Shown in pieces: positions 35,504-44,366 of a stretch of DNA of 64,000 bases (the first letter of the stretch is position 1; each line of letters starts with the position of its first letter). Source of the DNA: Limisphaerales bacterium. Its GTDB lineage: Bacteria > Verrucomicrobiota > Verrucomicrobiia > Limisphaerales > UBA1100. The stretch is from assembly GCA_014382585.1 (NCBI GenBank), contig JACNJL010000022.1, positions 20,177 to 84,176 of the forward strand. Reading direction: 5' to 3'. The notes below the pieces were generated by a model that was not told where the DNA came from, did no database searches, and saw nothing but the letters and a program-made list of their open reading frames with translations. The position numbers and the translations under genes are program-made.

Positions 35504-36439
35504 TCAGGGAAGATCCTCCTTCAGTGCGCTCGTCAGCAGTGCATACCATTGCTTGCGGCTGAGCTGCAATTCGGTGGCCGTGACCAATTCTCGGATTCGC
35601 TCGGGCTGCGTGCTGCCGACAATCGGCACGATGCCCGCCGGATGCCGCAGCAACCACGCGAGTGCCACTGCGCCGCGGCTCACGCCAAAATCGCGCGCCA
35701 TTAAATCCAACCGCCGCCGTACTTTGGCGGGTTTGTAATTTTCCTGAGTCGGCAGCACGGATTTTTTCCCGTTGCCAAGATGGCCTCCCGCGAGCGGGCT
35801 CCACGCAAGTGGTGTAATGCCGCGTTCAAGGCATTGATCGAGCGTGCCATTTTCAAATGGGTCGAGGTGCATCAGGCTCGCCTCGATTTGATTCACCACC
35901 AGCGAATCCTTGAGCGCGCTTTGCAAACAACTCACTTGGGAGGGGTTAAAATTACTCACGCCAAAGTACTTCACCTTGCCGGATTTTTTTAACTTCGCAA
36001 ATGCTTTGGCCAGTTCGGCGGGGTCCATCAGCCAATCCGGACGGTGGAGTTGATAAATATCAATGCAATCGATTCCCATCCGTTGCAGGGAATTGTCGCA
36101 TGACCGCACGATGTATTCGGCGGAGAGATCGTAACGAAACGGCTCGTTGCTTTCGGGCACACGCACGCCGCATTTGGTGGCGATGACGGCGGATTTTTTC
36201 AGCGCTTTTGATTGCTTCAGCGCGAGCCCCATCAATTCTTCTGAAACGCCATCACAATAAATATCCGCCAAATCGAACAGCGTGTAGCCCGCTTCCTGTG
36301 CGGCGAGCAGCGATTTCACGCCCGCCTCGCGCGCCTTGGCTGTTACCTTGCGTGCGTCGCAATCACCGGCGATGCGCCAGCAGCCGTAAGCTAATGGAGA
36401 AATCTTGAGGGTAGTTTTACCAATACGGATAGGTTTCAT
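35504..36439 (-). CDS. Aldo/keto reductase
   Basis: A 311-residue NADPH-dependent aldo/keto reductase, closest in style to the YdhF group. The catalytic tetrad can be read as Asp/Tyr (FDLADIYCDG), Lys (VIATKCGVRV) and His (DIYQLHRPDW). The cofactor region is near IVPIVGSTQPERIREL. The substrate is unknown. Its stop overlaps the region where agmatine deiminase translation may begin, and both genes are on the same strand. Confidence 0.92.
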   Translation of the reverse strand: MKPIRIGKTTLKISPLAYGCWRIAGDCDARKVTAKAREAGVKSLLAAQEAGYTLFDLADIYCDGVSEELMGLALKQSKALKKSAVIATKCGVRVPESNEPFRYDLSAEYIVRSCDNSLQRMGIDCIDIYQLHRPDWLMDPAELAKAFAKLKKSGKVKYFGVSNFNPSQVSCLQSALKDSLVVNQIEASLMHLDPFENGTLDQCLERGITPLAWSPLAGGHLGNGKKSVLPTQENYKPAKVRRRLDLMARDFGVSRGAVALAWLLRHPAGIVPIVGSTQPERIRELVTATELQLSRKQWYALLTSALKEDLP

Positions 36440-36516
36440 TGGGTTGGGTGAGGCGAAGGTACGGCAAAGGAAAATTGTCGCAAGAAAAAATCACACGTGA
36501 ATAGGCCGCGCTTGAA

Positions 36517-38154
36517 TTGGCCTTCGCTTTGGGCACACTGCGCGACGTGAATGGCGGGGAAAACAAATGGCGCGATGGGGCGCTGGCGGCAGGCGCGGGC
36601 TTGGCGTGGGCGTGCGCGTTTCCGCCGCTCACCTATCTTCCTGCGGCTTGGCTCGCACCCGCGTTGCTGTTGGCCGCCACGCGGGCCGCGCCGGGGCGGG
36701 CCTTTCGCTTGGGGTTTGTGGCAGGCATCGCACATTTTTTTACCACGCTCGCGTGGGTGCTTTATATCCCGGTTGCGCCGGGAAACATGGCGGGTTGGCT
36801 GGCGTTGAGCACGTATTGCTCGGTGTATCCGGCGGCGTGGGCGGCGTTGTGTTGGTATTTGTTTCCGGGCGATTTGGAAAAACCGATTACCGAAGCGGTA
36901 GCGGATTTGTCGTTTTGCAAACGATTGCGCTGGGGTGTTTCTTGCGCGTTGGGGTGGGTGGCGCTCGAGTGTTTGCGCGGTTGGGTGATCACGGGGTTCC
37001 CGTGGAATTATTTGGGCGCGTCGCAGTTGGAATTCACGCGGCTCGCGATGCTCGCGCAATTCACCGGCGTGCTCGGCGTGTCGCTAGTGGTGGCGTGGGG
37101 GTCGGTGGGTGGATTGCTTTTAATATGGCGTTGGCGGAATGAAAAAAAGTTTGAGCCAATGATGCTCAAAGAATTGGCGGGGCCAGTCGTATTGCTGCTG
37201 GTGGCGGTGGGTTTGGGTAGCTTTGCTTTGGCGCAGCCATTGGGAGAGAAGCGTGATGAACTGAAAATCGCGCTCATCCAACCGAGCATTCCACAGACGG
37301 TTTTGTGGAATGTGTACGATAAACCCTCGCAGCACAAACGCTTCGCGCAGTTGATGGATCTTTCGGACATCGCGGTGGAGAAAAATCCGGACTTGCTCGT
37401 GTGGCCGGAAGCCTCGGTGCCGCCCTTGCGTTTACTGGATCCGGAAGTGGTGAACCCGCGTTTGCAAACGCTCGATGCGGCGTTGCGTGAGAAAAAAATC
37501 TGGCGCGTCTGGGGCGCGGATCGTTTTGAAAACAACACGCCGCTCAATAGCTCGGTGCTGATCGATCCCGATGGAAACGAGATTGCTTATTACAGTAAAC
37601 AACACCTTGTGATGTTTGGCGAGTACGTGCCGTTTGGGGAGCAATTGCCTTTTTTAAAAAAGCTCGCGCCGGTGGGAAATTTTGCGCGCGGCAAAGGGCC
37701 GGAGGTTTTCGATATGGGCCGCGCAAAGATGTCGGTTATTATTTGTTTCGAGGACGTCGTGCCGCACCTCGCGCGCCGTGCAGTCACGCCGGAGGTGGAT
37801 TTTTTGCTGAACCTCACCAACGACGGATGGTTCGGCCAAAGCCATCAGCAATGGCAGCACGCACGCTCCGCTGCGTGGCGCGCCATCGAGACGCGGCGTC
37901 CGCTCGTGCGTTGCACGAATAACGGGATCACCTGTTGGGTGGACGAGTACGGACGGTTCCATGGCGTGAAGCCGCCAGTGCATTCGCCGCGCGTGAATGT
38001 CGTGACCATTCCACTTCGCAAAGGCCCGCGCGTACCGACGGTTTACCAGCGTACCGGCGACTACCTGCCATGGGGAGCGGTGCTCGCCTGTGCGGTGTTG
38101 GTTCTTCTTCGCCGTAAAAATGGCTCGGCAATGGGCGCTAATCCAGTTAATTGA
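36517..38154 (+). CDS. lnt: Apolipoprotein N-acyltransferase
   Basis: Adds the third acyl chain to lipoproteins at the outer side of the inner membrane, the last step in lipoprotein maturation, fitting the many lipoproteins in this window. About six membrane helices (residues 20-240) precede a nitrilase-type domain with the triad Glu298 (VWPEASVP), Lys361 (YYSKQHLVMFGEY) and Cys410 (VIICFEDVVP), plus a final membrane helix. The start is uncertain (TTG at 36517; a GTG at 36547 is an alternative). prfB starts 8 bp after its stop. Confidence 0.94.
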   Translation: MAFALGTLRDVNGGENKWRDGALAAGAGLAWACAFPPLTYLPAAWLAPALLLAATRAAPGRAFRLGFVAGIAHFFTTLAWVLYIPVAPGNMAGWLALSTYCSVYPAAWAALCWYLFPGDLEKPITEAVADLSFCKRLRWGVSCALGWVALECLRGWVITGFPWNYLGASQLEFTRLAMLAQFTGVLGVSLVVAWGSVGGLLLIWRWRNEKKFEPMMLKELAGPVVLLLVAVGLGSFALAQPLGEKRDELKIALIQPSIPQTVLWNVYDKPSQHKRFAQLMDLSDIAVEKNPDLLVWPEASVPPLRLLDPEVVNPRLQTLDAALREKKIWRVWGADRFENNTPLNSSVLIDPDGNEIAYYSKQHLVMFGEYVPFGEQLPFLKKLAPVGNFARGKGPEVFDMGRAKMSVIICFEDVVPHLARRAVTPEVDFLLNLTNDGWFGQSHQQWQHARSAAWRAIETRRPLVRCTNNGITCWVDEYGRFHGVKPPVHSPRVNVVTIPLRKGPRVPTVYQRTGDYLPWGAVLACAVLVLLRRKNGSAMGANPVN

Positions 38155-38162
38155 ACCGCACA

Positions 38163-39300
38163 ATGTTCGACACCGTACAAGCCCGACTCACCGAAACCGA
38201 AGCCCGATTGGCCAAGCTGCGGAGGTTTCTTTGACCTCCCCCAATGCGAGGCGCAATTAAAAGCGCTTGAGGAAAAAATGGCGGTCGATAGTTTTTGGGA
38301 TAACCGCGAGGCGGCCCAGAAAGTGGTGGAAGAATGCTCCAGCCTGCGCAAACGCATCGAGCCACTGCGGTCTGCTGAGAAACAACTTGGTGACCTGCAA
38401 CTGATGGTGGAGCTCGGCGCGGAAGAAAACGAAGCCACCCAAGCCACGCTCGCCGCCGAGATGGCGACCGATACCGAAAAATTTATCATCGGCCTTGATG
38501 CGCTTGAGTTGGCCGCGTTGCTCAGTGACCCCGCCGATCGTTGCAACTGCATTCTCACCATTAATGCCGGCGCGGGCGGCACGGAGAGTTGTGATTGGGC
38601 GGATATGCTTTTGCGAATGTACAAACGCTGGGCCGAGCGCCGCGATTGGAAAGTAGAAATCACGGATGTGACCGCCGGCGAAGTGGCGGGCATCAAGAGC
38701 GTCACGATGATTATTTCCGGCGAGAATGCTTTCGGCTATTGCAAGGCCGAGCGCGGCGTGCATCGGCTCGTGCGCATTTCGCCTTTTGATTCCAACAAAC
38801 GCCGGCACACCAGTTTTGCCAGTGTGGATGTGATCGCTGAGATTGAAGCCGAAGGCGATATTGAAATCGACCCGTCAGACTTGCGGATTGATACCTTTCG
38901 CAGTGGCGGCAAGGGCGGCCAAAACGTCAACAAAGTGGAAAGCGCCGTGCGCATCACGCACTTGCCGACCGGTGTGGTGGCCGCCAGCCAAAACCAGCGC
39001 AGCCAACACCAAAATAAACACACGGCAATGAAGCTGCTGAGCGCGAAACTTTACGCCAAACGCGAGGACGAAATGAAATCGGAAATGGATCGGTTTTACA
39101 GCGACAAAGGCGCGATCGGTTGGGGAAACCAAATTCGTAGTTACGTGTTTCAGCCGTACCAAATGGTGAAAGATTTGCGCACCGGCATCCAAACCGGCAA
39201 TGTGCAGGCGGTCATGGATGGCGAGCTGGATGAATTTGTGAGCGGCTGGTTGCAAGCCGGTTGTCCGACTCAACGCATGGCGGGAGCCGATGAAGAATGA
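38163..39300 (+). CDS. prfB: Peptide chain release factor 2, expressed by programmed +1 frameshift
   Basis: Recognises UGA and UAA stop codons and releases the finished peptide. The gene starts at the ATG at 38163 and reads 23 codons, ending CTT TGA (stop 38232-38234). A +1 shift at CTTTGAC, preceded by a GGAGG anti-SD-like element, continues into LDLPQCEAQLKALEEKMAVD and the rest of the protein. This is the known RF2 autoregulatory site. Later motifs confirm RF2: the anticodon-like SPF tripeptide (VRISPFDSNKRR) and the catalytic GGQ (GGKGGQNVNKVESAVR). It overlaps trpC by four bases (ATGA). Confidence 0.96.
38226..38235 (+). promoter_or_regulatory. prfB programmed frameshift site
   Basis: The sequence TTTCTTTGAC holds the canonical slip CTT TGA C, with GGAGG at 38221-38225 just upstream. 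When RF2 is scarce, ribosomes pause at the TGA and shift +1, making more RF2. Confidence 0.95.
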
Positions 39301-40091
39301 GCATCCTCGATGAAATCGTAGCGCACAAACGCACTGAACTCGCGGCCTTGCCCGAAGCGGAGGTGACTCTGGAATCGTTGCGCGTGCAAGTGGCCAGGCG
39401 TGGTGGCGTGCGGGATTTTGCCGGCGCACTGGTGCGGCCGCGCGTGGGTGATGTGGGGCTCATTGCCGAAGTGAAAAAGGCGTCGCCCTCGGCGGGCATC
39501 ATCCGCGAGGACTTTGATCCCGTGACCATTGCGCGCGAATACGAAGCGGCGGGCGCGAGTTGCCTTTCGGTGTTAACGGATGAAAAGTTTTTCCAGGGCT
39601 CGCCGGAATTTTTGAAACAAATCCGCTCGGCGGTGAACCTGCCGTTGTTGCGAAAAGATTTTGTCATCGACGAACGCCAAATCGCCGAAGCGATCGAATG
39701 GGGCGCGGATGCGGTGCTATTGATCGCGGCGATCCTCGATGACGCGCAGCTTGGACACTTTCACGCACTCGCCACGGCGGCGGGTTTGTCGGCGTTGGTG
39801 GAGGTGCACGACGACGATGAACTCGCCCGCGCGATGGCACTTAAGGCGCTGCTCATTGGCGTGAACAATCGTAACCTCAAAACATTTGAAGTGAACCTCA
39901 ACACAACCGAAGCGCTCGCTGCGCGGATGGATTTGCGGCAAACGCTGCTCGTGGCCGAAAGTGGTATTCGATCGCGCGCGGATGTGGAGCGGCTCACCGC
40001 GTGCGGGGCGCGGGCGGTGCTGGTGGGGGAATCGCTGATGCGCGAGGATGACATCGGCGCGAAGATGCGCGAATTGGGAGGGCAACAATGA
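39297..40091 (+). CDS. trpC: Indole-3-glycerol-phosphate synthase
   Basis: Closes the indole ring in tryptophan synthesis. The 264-residue TIM barrel shows MSILDEIVAHKRTEL, LIAEVKKASPSAGIIR (catalytic Lys), SVLTDEKFFQGSPEFL, LPLLRKDFVID, GVNNRNLKTFEVNL and LVAESGIRSRADV, all standard. No other trp genes adjoin it. It overlaps prfB and the next gene by ATGA, so the three genes are translationally coupled. Confidence 0.96.
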   Translation: MSILDEIVAHKRTELAALPEAEVTLESLRVQVARRGGVRDFAGALVRPRVGDVGLIAEVKKASPSAGIIREDFDPVTIAREYEAAGASCLSVLTDEKFFQGSPEFLKQIRSAVNLPLLRKDFVIDERQIAEAIEWGADAVLLIAAILDDAQLGHFHALATAAGLSALVEVHDDDELARAMALKALLIGVNNRNLKTFEVNLNTTEALAARMDLRQTLLVAESGIRSRADVERLTACGARAVLVGESLMREDDIGAKMRELGGQQ

Positions 40092-41236
40092 GTCAACCGT
40101 TGCGCGTTTTGATTATTGAAGATTCCGCGTTGGACGCGAAGGTGCTCGTGGGGTTGTTGCAAAATGGCGGTTATGAAATCGACAGCGAACGCGTGGAGAC
40201 GGGCCCGGATTTTTCAGACGCTATCCAACGCCGACCGTGGGACATTATTTTGGCCGACTACAATTTGCCGGAATTCAACGGGCCCGAGGCATTGCTGCTG
40301 TTGCAACAGAGCGAACGCGACATTCCGTTCATCGTCATTTCCGGCGGCATTGGCGAAGACTTGGCGGTGCAGATTATGAAATCCGGCGCGCATGATTACC
40401 TAATGAAAGGCAATCTCGCGCGGCTGGTGCCGGCGGTGGAACGCGAGGTGCGCGAGGCTCGCGACCGCACCCGTCATCGCCAGGCTGAGACAGCCCTGCA
40501 CGCGGCCAATGAACAGATGCGCATAGCACGCGAGATTCAGCAGCGGCTGTTTCCCGAGGAAGCGCCTCAACTGGATGGACTGGAACTGGCCGGGTTGACC
40601 GAAAGCGCGGAGCAAACGGGCGGCGACTATTACGATTTTGTGCCCATGGCCAACGGCGATTATGGGTTGGTGGTGGGCGATGTGACCGGGCACGGCATCG
40701 GGCCGGCGTTGTTAATGGCCGAGACACGGGCGTACCTGCGCATCTTGGCGGCGGATATGGATGACGTCGGCGAGATCCTCACACGCGCCAATCGCGTGCT
40801 CACTGAGGACACCGGTTCGGAACGATTTGTCACACTGCTCTTCGTGCGGCTCAGTCCCAAAACAGGCACGGTGCGCTACGCGAGTGCGGGGCATCCACCG
40901 GCGTTGTGGCTGGACGGCAGCGGGCATTTGAAACGCGAGCTCAAACGCACCGGCATCCCGCTCGGCATTCGGCCGGATACCGAGTACACCGTGAGTGAGG
41001 ATTTCCCTCTGGAACCCGGTGATCTGCTGGCGTTGATGACCGATGGCGTTGAGGAATCCACCTCTGAAGATGGCGAGATGTTTGGCAAAGAACGAATCGT
41101 GCAGACGCTGGGCACTCATCAGGTGGAAAGTGCCGCGGAGATCGTGGCGGGCCTGCATGAGGCCGGCCGATCGCATGAGGCGGCCGACCACCAGCCGGAC
41201 GACTTCACCACCATTGTGTTGAAAGTGGCCCACTGA
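40088..41236 (+). CDS. Response regulator with SpoIIE-type (PP2C) phosphatase output
   Basis: A 382-residue signalling protein. The receiver domain (about 5-120) has LIIEDSALDAK, the phospho-acceptor Asp57 in ILADYNLPEF and the Lys in HDYLMKGNL. A helical linker follows, then an RsbU/SpoIIE-type Ser/Thr phosphatase (about 160-382) with metal residues in GGDYYDFVPM, VVGDVTGHGIGPALLMA, YASAGHPPALWL, LLALMTDGVEE and the final DDFTTIVLKV. Such proteins usually act on anti-sigma-factor antagonists. The partner kinase is not nearby. The ATGA overlap with trpC suggests coordinated translation. Confidence 0.93.
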   Translation: MSQPLRVLIIEDSALDAKVLVGLLQNGGYEIDSERVETGPDFSDAIQRRPWDIILADYNLPEFNGPEALLLLQQSERDIPFIVISGGIGEDLAVQIMKSGAHDYLMKGNLARLVPAVEREVREARDRTRHRQAETALHAANEQMRIAREIQQRLFPEEAPQLDGLELAGLTESAEQTGGDYYDFVPMANGDYGLVVGDVTGHGIGPALLMAETRAYLRILAADMDDVGEILTRANRVLTEDTGSERFVTLLFVRLSPKTGTVRYASAGHPPALWLDGSGHLKRELKRTGIPLGIRPDTEYTVSEDFPLEPGDLLALMTDGVEESTSEDGEMFGKERIVQTLGTHQVESAAEIVAGLHEAGRSHEAADHQPDDFTTIVLKVAH

Positions 41237-41286
41237 AAAGGGTTGTCATTCTCTCACCGACCGCTAGGATGCGGCTCCTTTCCGGA

Positions 41287-41364
41287 CGGACCGTAGCGCA
41301 GCCTGGTTAGCGCGCCACACTGGGGGTGTGGAGGTCGGGAGTTCGAATCTCCCCGGTCCGACCA
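41287..41364 (+). tRNA. tRNA-Pro (anticodon GGG)
   Basis: The acceptor arm CGGACCG (41287-41293) pairs with CGGTCCG (41354-41360); D stem GCGC/GCGC; anticodon stem CCACA/TGTGG with loop CTGGGGG giving anticodon GGG; T arm with GTTCGAATCT; encoded CCA at 41362-41364. The gene is complete. Its 3' part is repeated at 51355-51405 and, decayed, at 55625-55658, so it appears to serve as an integration target. Confidence 0.95.
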
Positions 41365-41368
41365 TTTT
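41318..41368 (+). repeat. Attachment-site copy 1 (in the intact tRNA-Pro gene)
   Basis: 51 bp from the anticodon stem through the CCA to four T residues, identical to 51355-51405. Both copies continue with CTAGCT after a one-base difference in the T run. Confidence 0.9.
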
Positions 41369-41395
41369 TCTAGCTAGTTTTTTGATTTTTTTCGT

Positions 41396-41513
41396 TTTCA
41401 ACCGTTACCGTTGCGTTCTTTCGGCTATATCCTTGCCAACTCGTAATCGCTGATTACGAAAAAACATGTCCCATAAGCGAACAGAACCACCCCTGAAATC
41501 AGCAAGCTTCTGA
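41396..41513 (+). pseudogene. Decayed duplicate of the ECF sigma-factor upstream region and first codons
   Basis: TTTCAACCGTTACC at 41396-41409 matches TTTCAACCGTAACC at 42214-42227. In both copies TATAT follows at the same distance, then CCAAC, then an ATG 70 or 69 bases after the start of the match. The short frame from 41466 reads MSHKRTEPPLKS and stops at 41513; the intact sigma factor begins MPEKRPEPSFEF. It appears to be the remains of a second sigma-factor gene lost by deletion. A palindrome TCGTAATC-GCT-GATTACGA (41441-41459) lies within it. The rest of 41365-41576 shows nothing further. Confidence 0.55.
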
Positions 41514-41576
41514 AATTAGAAAAATTGCAACCTTAGCCCAGAACAGAGGACACAGGAAACCAACTAAATACACAAA

Positions 41577-42116
41577 ATGAACCAAGTATTGATTACCGCT
41601 GCCTTTATGTTCCTTTTTCACTTTCCATCTACGTTGATGGCAGAGTTTAAGGTCGAGTCAGACAAAGAAAATGTGGTCTCTAGCCGACTTGAGGGTCGAT
41701 GGCAATTCAATGAGGCCATTAGCTCCAGACTTAGAACCAGACTTCCCCTCAATCGGGATAGAGCCATGGAATTTCATGCAGATGACAAGGTTGTCGCAAA
41801 GATACCTGACAAGTATGGGAAGTTTCTGAAGAGAAAAACGATTTACATGGCGGGGATCATGAAGTCAGGAAAAAATGATTACCCATTTATTCTCACCGAA
41901 CACAAAGGTAATCCGCACATAGTCATTTTTCGTGAACGGGATGGCGATCCATTGGGTGACGCCGAATCCTTTAACGTGATGCTTGCTGTCGCGGAGAATA
42001 CTTCAAACGATCTGCTTTTTATAGGCGGTGATTTTAACAACCAGCCATTCTATGCTCTTGAGCGTGCAGAGACGCCCGAAGGTGATTCCCAACCAGGGCA
42101 TGGAGCCGTCGAATGA
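41577..42116 (+). CDS. Secreted hypothetical protein of the island
   Basis: A 179-residue protein with a signal peptide (QVLITAAFMFLFHFPSTLMA). The rest is beta-rich (IYMAGIMKSGKNDYPFILTE, HIVIFRERDGDPLGD, NDLLFIGGDFNN), and no family is recognised. It lies between the decayed and the intact copies of the sigma-factor upstream region. Confidence 0.7.
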   Translation: MNQVLITAAFMFLFHFPSTLMAEFKVESDKENVVSSRLEGRWQFNEAISSRLRTRLPLNRDRAMEFHADDKVVAKIPDKYGKFLKRKTIYMAGIMKSGKNDYPFILTEHKGNPHIVIFRERDGDPLGDAESFNVMLAVAENTSNDLLFIGGDFNNQPFYALERAETPEGDSQPGHGAVE

Positions 42117-42213
42117 CGGCACGGTTGATGTTAGAATCATGCTATGTATCATCATACCTTGTTTGGCAACACTCGCATTAGTTGATTATGGTTCACCCTT
42201 TTTCTTTTTTAGG

Positions 42214-42282
42214 TTTCAACCGTAACCAATCCACTCACCGCGGTATATAACCTGTGGCCAACCCGTATTATAACCGAAATAC
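42214..42282 (+). promoter_or_regulatory. Candidate ECF-type promoter before the sigma-factor gene
   Basis: CAACC at 42217-42221, then 22 bases, then TATATAACC (42244-42252), about 30 bases before the ATG. The same elements with the same spacing occur in the decayed copy at 41399-41430. The CAACC box resembles the AAC core of ECF -35 elements, though the spacing is longer than usual. An autoregulated promoter is an inference from this conservation. Confidence 0.4.
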
Positions 42283-42813
42283 ATGCCCGAAAAACGACCA
42301 GAGCCATCCTTCGAATTTGTTCAACTTCTGACGACTCATCAGAGCCGTATGTTTGCCTACATACTTTCACTTCTAGGTAATCGCACTCAGGCGGAGGATG
42401 TTATGCAAGAGACTAATGCGGTTCTTTGGCGTAAGGCGCATGAATTCAAACTAGGCACCAACTTTGGTGCATGGATGCTAAGGGTCGCTTATTTTCAGGT
42501 AATGGCACACCGTCGCAAGATCACACGGGATCGCCTTGTTTTCGACGATGACTTTCTCGCAGATATTGCTGATGACGCGCAGCAGCAGTCTGAGAGGTAT
42601 GAAGAAAAACAACGACTACTGGTCGACTGTATCGGGAAACTGAACGAACGTTACCAGAAACTCATCCGCCGTCGATACACCGAAGGTGCTACTCTGAAAA
42701 CTATGGCTTCTCAAAGCGATCAGTCAGAGAGTTCCATTAAACAGGCGCTTTTCAGAGCTCGCAACGCTTTGATTGAGTGCGTAAAGCGTCATCGTCCAGA
42801 GGAAGCTCTATGA
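42283..42813 (+). CDS. ECF-type RNA polymerase sigma factor
   Basis: A 176-residue sigma-70 factor of the extracytoplasmic-function type, close to the Rhodopirellula/Verrucomicrobium family. Region 2 is visible as SLLGNRTQAEDVMQETNAVL, with WMLRVAYFQVMAHRRK; region 4 as LNERYQKLIRRRYTEGATLK and SSIKQALFRARNALIECV. It overlaps the following FecR-type gene by four bases (ATGA), the usual pairing of an ECF sigma factor with a membrane partner, and probably controls the sulfatase genes downstream (inference). Confidence 0.92.
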   Translation: MPEKRPEPSFEFVQLLTTHQSRMFAYILSLLGNRTQAEDVMQETNAVLWRKAHEFKLGTNFGAWMLRVAYFQVMAHRRKITRDRLVFDDDFLADIADDAQQQSERYEEKQRLLVDCIGKLNERYQKLIRRRYTEGATLKTMASQSDQSESSIKQALFRARNALIECVKRHRPEEAL

Positions 42814-44354
42814 CGGAAGTAGAGAAAAAAGAACTGGAGTTTCTCCTCATGGAACTTACTGAGGGCCAGCTATTGCCTGAGCAAAGCCACCGGTTGGTGG
42901 AGATGATTCAACAGTATCCTGAGGCAAAAAAACAGTATCTCGAATATTGTCAGGTTCACGCAATGCTTGCATGGGAACACGGTGTCTTGGGCGTAGGCCA
43001 GTCGCCGCACTCCTCAAGTATACCCGAAATTCAGCCCAAATCCCCCAGTACATCCAAGCGATTGGTCATAGCCGCATTAGTAGCGCTGGTGGGATTAGCC
43101 TTGTGGCTGCAATGGAGGGCACCATCAAAAATGCAACCGGGGGAAACGGTTGCTTCCCTGACCCGTAGCGTGGCTGCCAATTTGAAAATATTCGGCACAT
43201 CGTCTGACTTCAGCAATGGCAGCACCATTCAAACCGGCAGTTACGATCTCGAAGAGGGCCTTGTCCAAATTACGTTTGAATCGGGTGTCGATCTCGTCAT
43301 CGAAGCACCGGCTTCTTTCGAAATTCACAGCTCCGAGTTCATGGTCTTAAACGAAGGACGCCTAGCGGTTACTGTTCCTCCGGAAGGTGTTGGCTTCACT
43401 GTGGAAACTCCAGACGCTGAAGTGGTTGATTTCGGGACAGAGTTCGCCATCGAAGTGGTGGGCGAACGTAGTAGTGAAGTTCACGTGTTCAAGGGGGAAG
43501 TTGAAGTGCGCCCGAAAGAGCAGGATGCTTCGATCTATCCGGTACGTCTGGTCGCGAATCAAGCTACCCGTATCGATCACGCGACGTTTGTTCCTCTTGG
43601 AATCTCTATAGACGATCATAGATTTCTCAGAAATCTCGAAGAGCCTGACCCAACTTACAGCGGTAAGGTTCGTGAACTCTTGCCGCTCTCTTACTATCGC
43701 ATGGCTGTCATCGACGATGGGCAAACTTTGAAGGATACGGCTAAAGGTCATCAAAATACTGCTTCAATAGTGAAAGGTGAAGGGCGGCGACAACCATTCG
43801 CTCCGGGCCGCATCGGTTCATCCCTTCGTTTGGATGGGCCCAAAAGGGGAGGGTATGCACAAGTCTTTTCCGGCTTCGAACTCCCGACAACAGAATTCAC
43901 CATCATGGCGTGGATCCGTGCCATGACCCTGCCAAGGAACGCTATTCTCGTCTCAGACATGAATCTTATGGGCGACGAAACATTTCGCTTTGGGCTAGTT
44001 GGCGATCATGGGAATTTGGGTCTCACTCTCGCCAATGGAAAGCGATCTCTGCGGATTGAGGATTCCTCTCCCTTGCCCCTCGAAGATTGGACCCATGTCG
44101 CCATCGTAAAGGAGAGTGTAGGTTTGCGGCTGTACCGAAATGGAGTGCTCGTCTCCTCGGAACCTTTAAATGGGTTTAAAGTAAAAGCGCACAAGCCTTT
44201 CAGTATCGGGGGAACCGATAAGAAGGCCGACGGAATAAAAAGGCATCAAAGACAGGGCTTCTGGCATGGTCGAATCGACGAACTTGCCTTCTTTGGGTAC
44301 GCCCTAACGGACGAGCAAATCGAAAATCTTTTTCACCTTACCCCATCCAATTAA
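42810..44354 (+). CDS. FecR-domain membrane protein with C-terminal LamG domain
   Basis: A 514-residue protein. A cytoplasmic helical N-terminus (about 1-75), in the place of an anti-sigma region, is followed by one membrane helix (about 80-99, VIAALVALVGLALWLQW). A FecR domain spans about 150-265 (DLVIEAPASFEIHSSEFMVL; VETPDAEVVDFGTEFAI; SEVHVFKGEVEV). A LamG/concanavalin domain spans about 325-505 (TEFTIMAWIRAM; WTHVAIVKESVGLRLYRNG; GRIDELAFFGYALTDEQI). It likely senses or binds a glycan outside the cell and controls the coupled sigma factor; this is inference from the layout. Confidence 0.88.
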   Translation: MTEVEKKELEFLLMELTEGQLLPEQSHRLVEMIQQYPEAKKQYLEYCQVHAMLAWEHGVLGVGQSPHSSSIPEIQPKSPSTSKRLVIAALVALVGLALWLQWRAPSKMQPGETVASLTRSVAANLKIFGTSSDFSNGSTIQTGSYDLEEGLVQITFESGVDLVIEAPASFEIHSSEFMVLNEGRLAVTVPPEGVGFTVETPDAEVVDFGTEFAIEVVGERSSEVHVFKGEVEVRPKEQDASIYPVRLVANQATRIDHATFVPLGISIDDHRFLRNLEEPDPTYSGKVRELLPLSYYRMAVIDDGQTLKDTAKGHQNTASIVKGEGRRQPFAPGRIGSSLRLDGPKRGGYAQVFSGFELPTTEFTIMAWIRAMTLPRNAILVSDMNLMGDETFRFGLVGDHGNLGLTLANGKRSLRIEDSSPLPLEDWTHVAIVKESVGLRLYRNGVLVSSEPLNGFKVKAHKPFSIGGTDKKADGIKRHQRQGFWHGRIDELAFFGYALTDEQIENLFHLTPSN

Positions 44355-44366
44355 ATCCTAATAATT

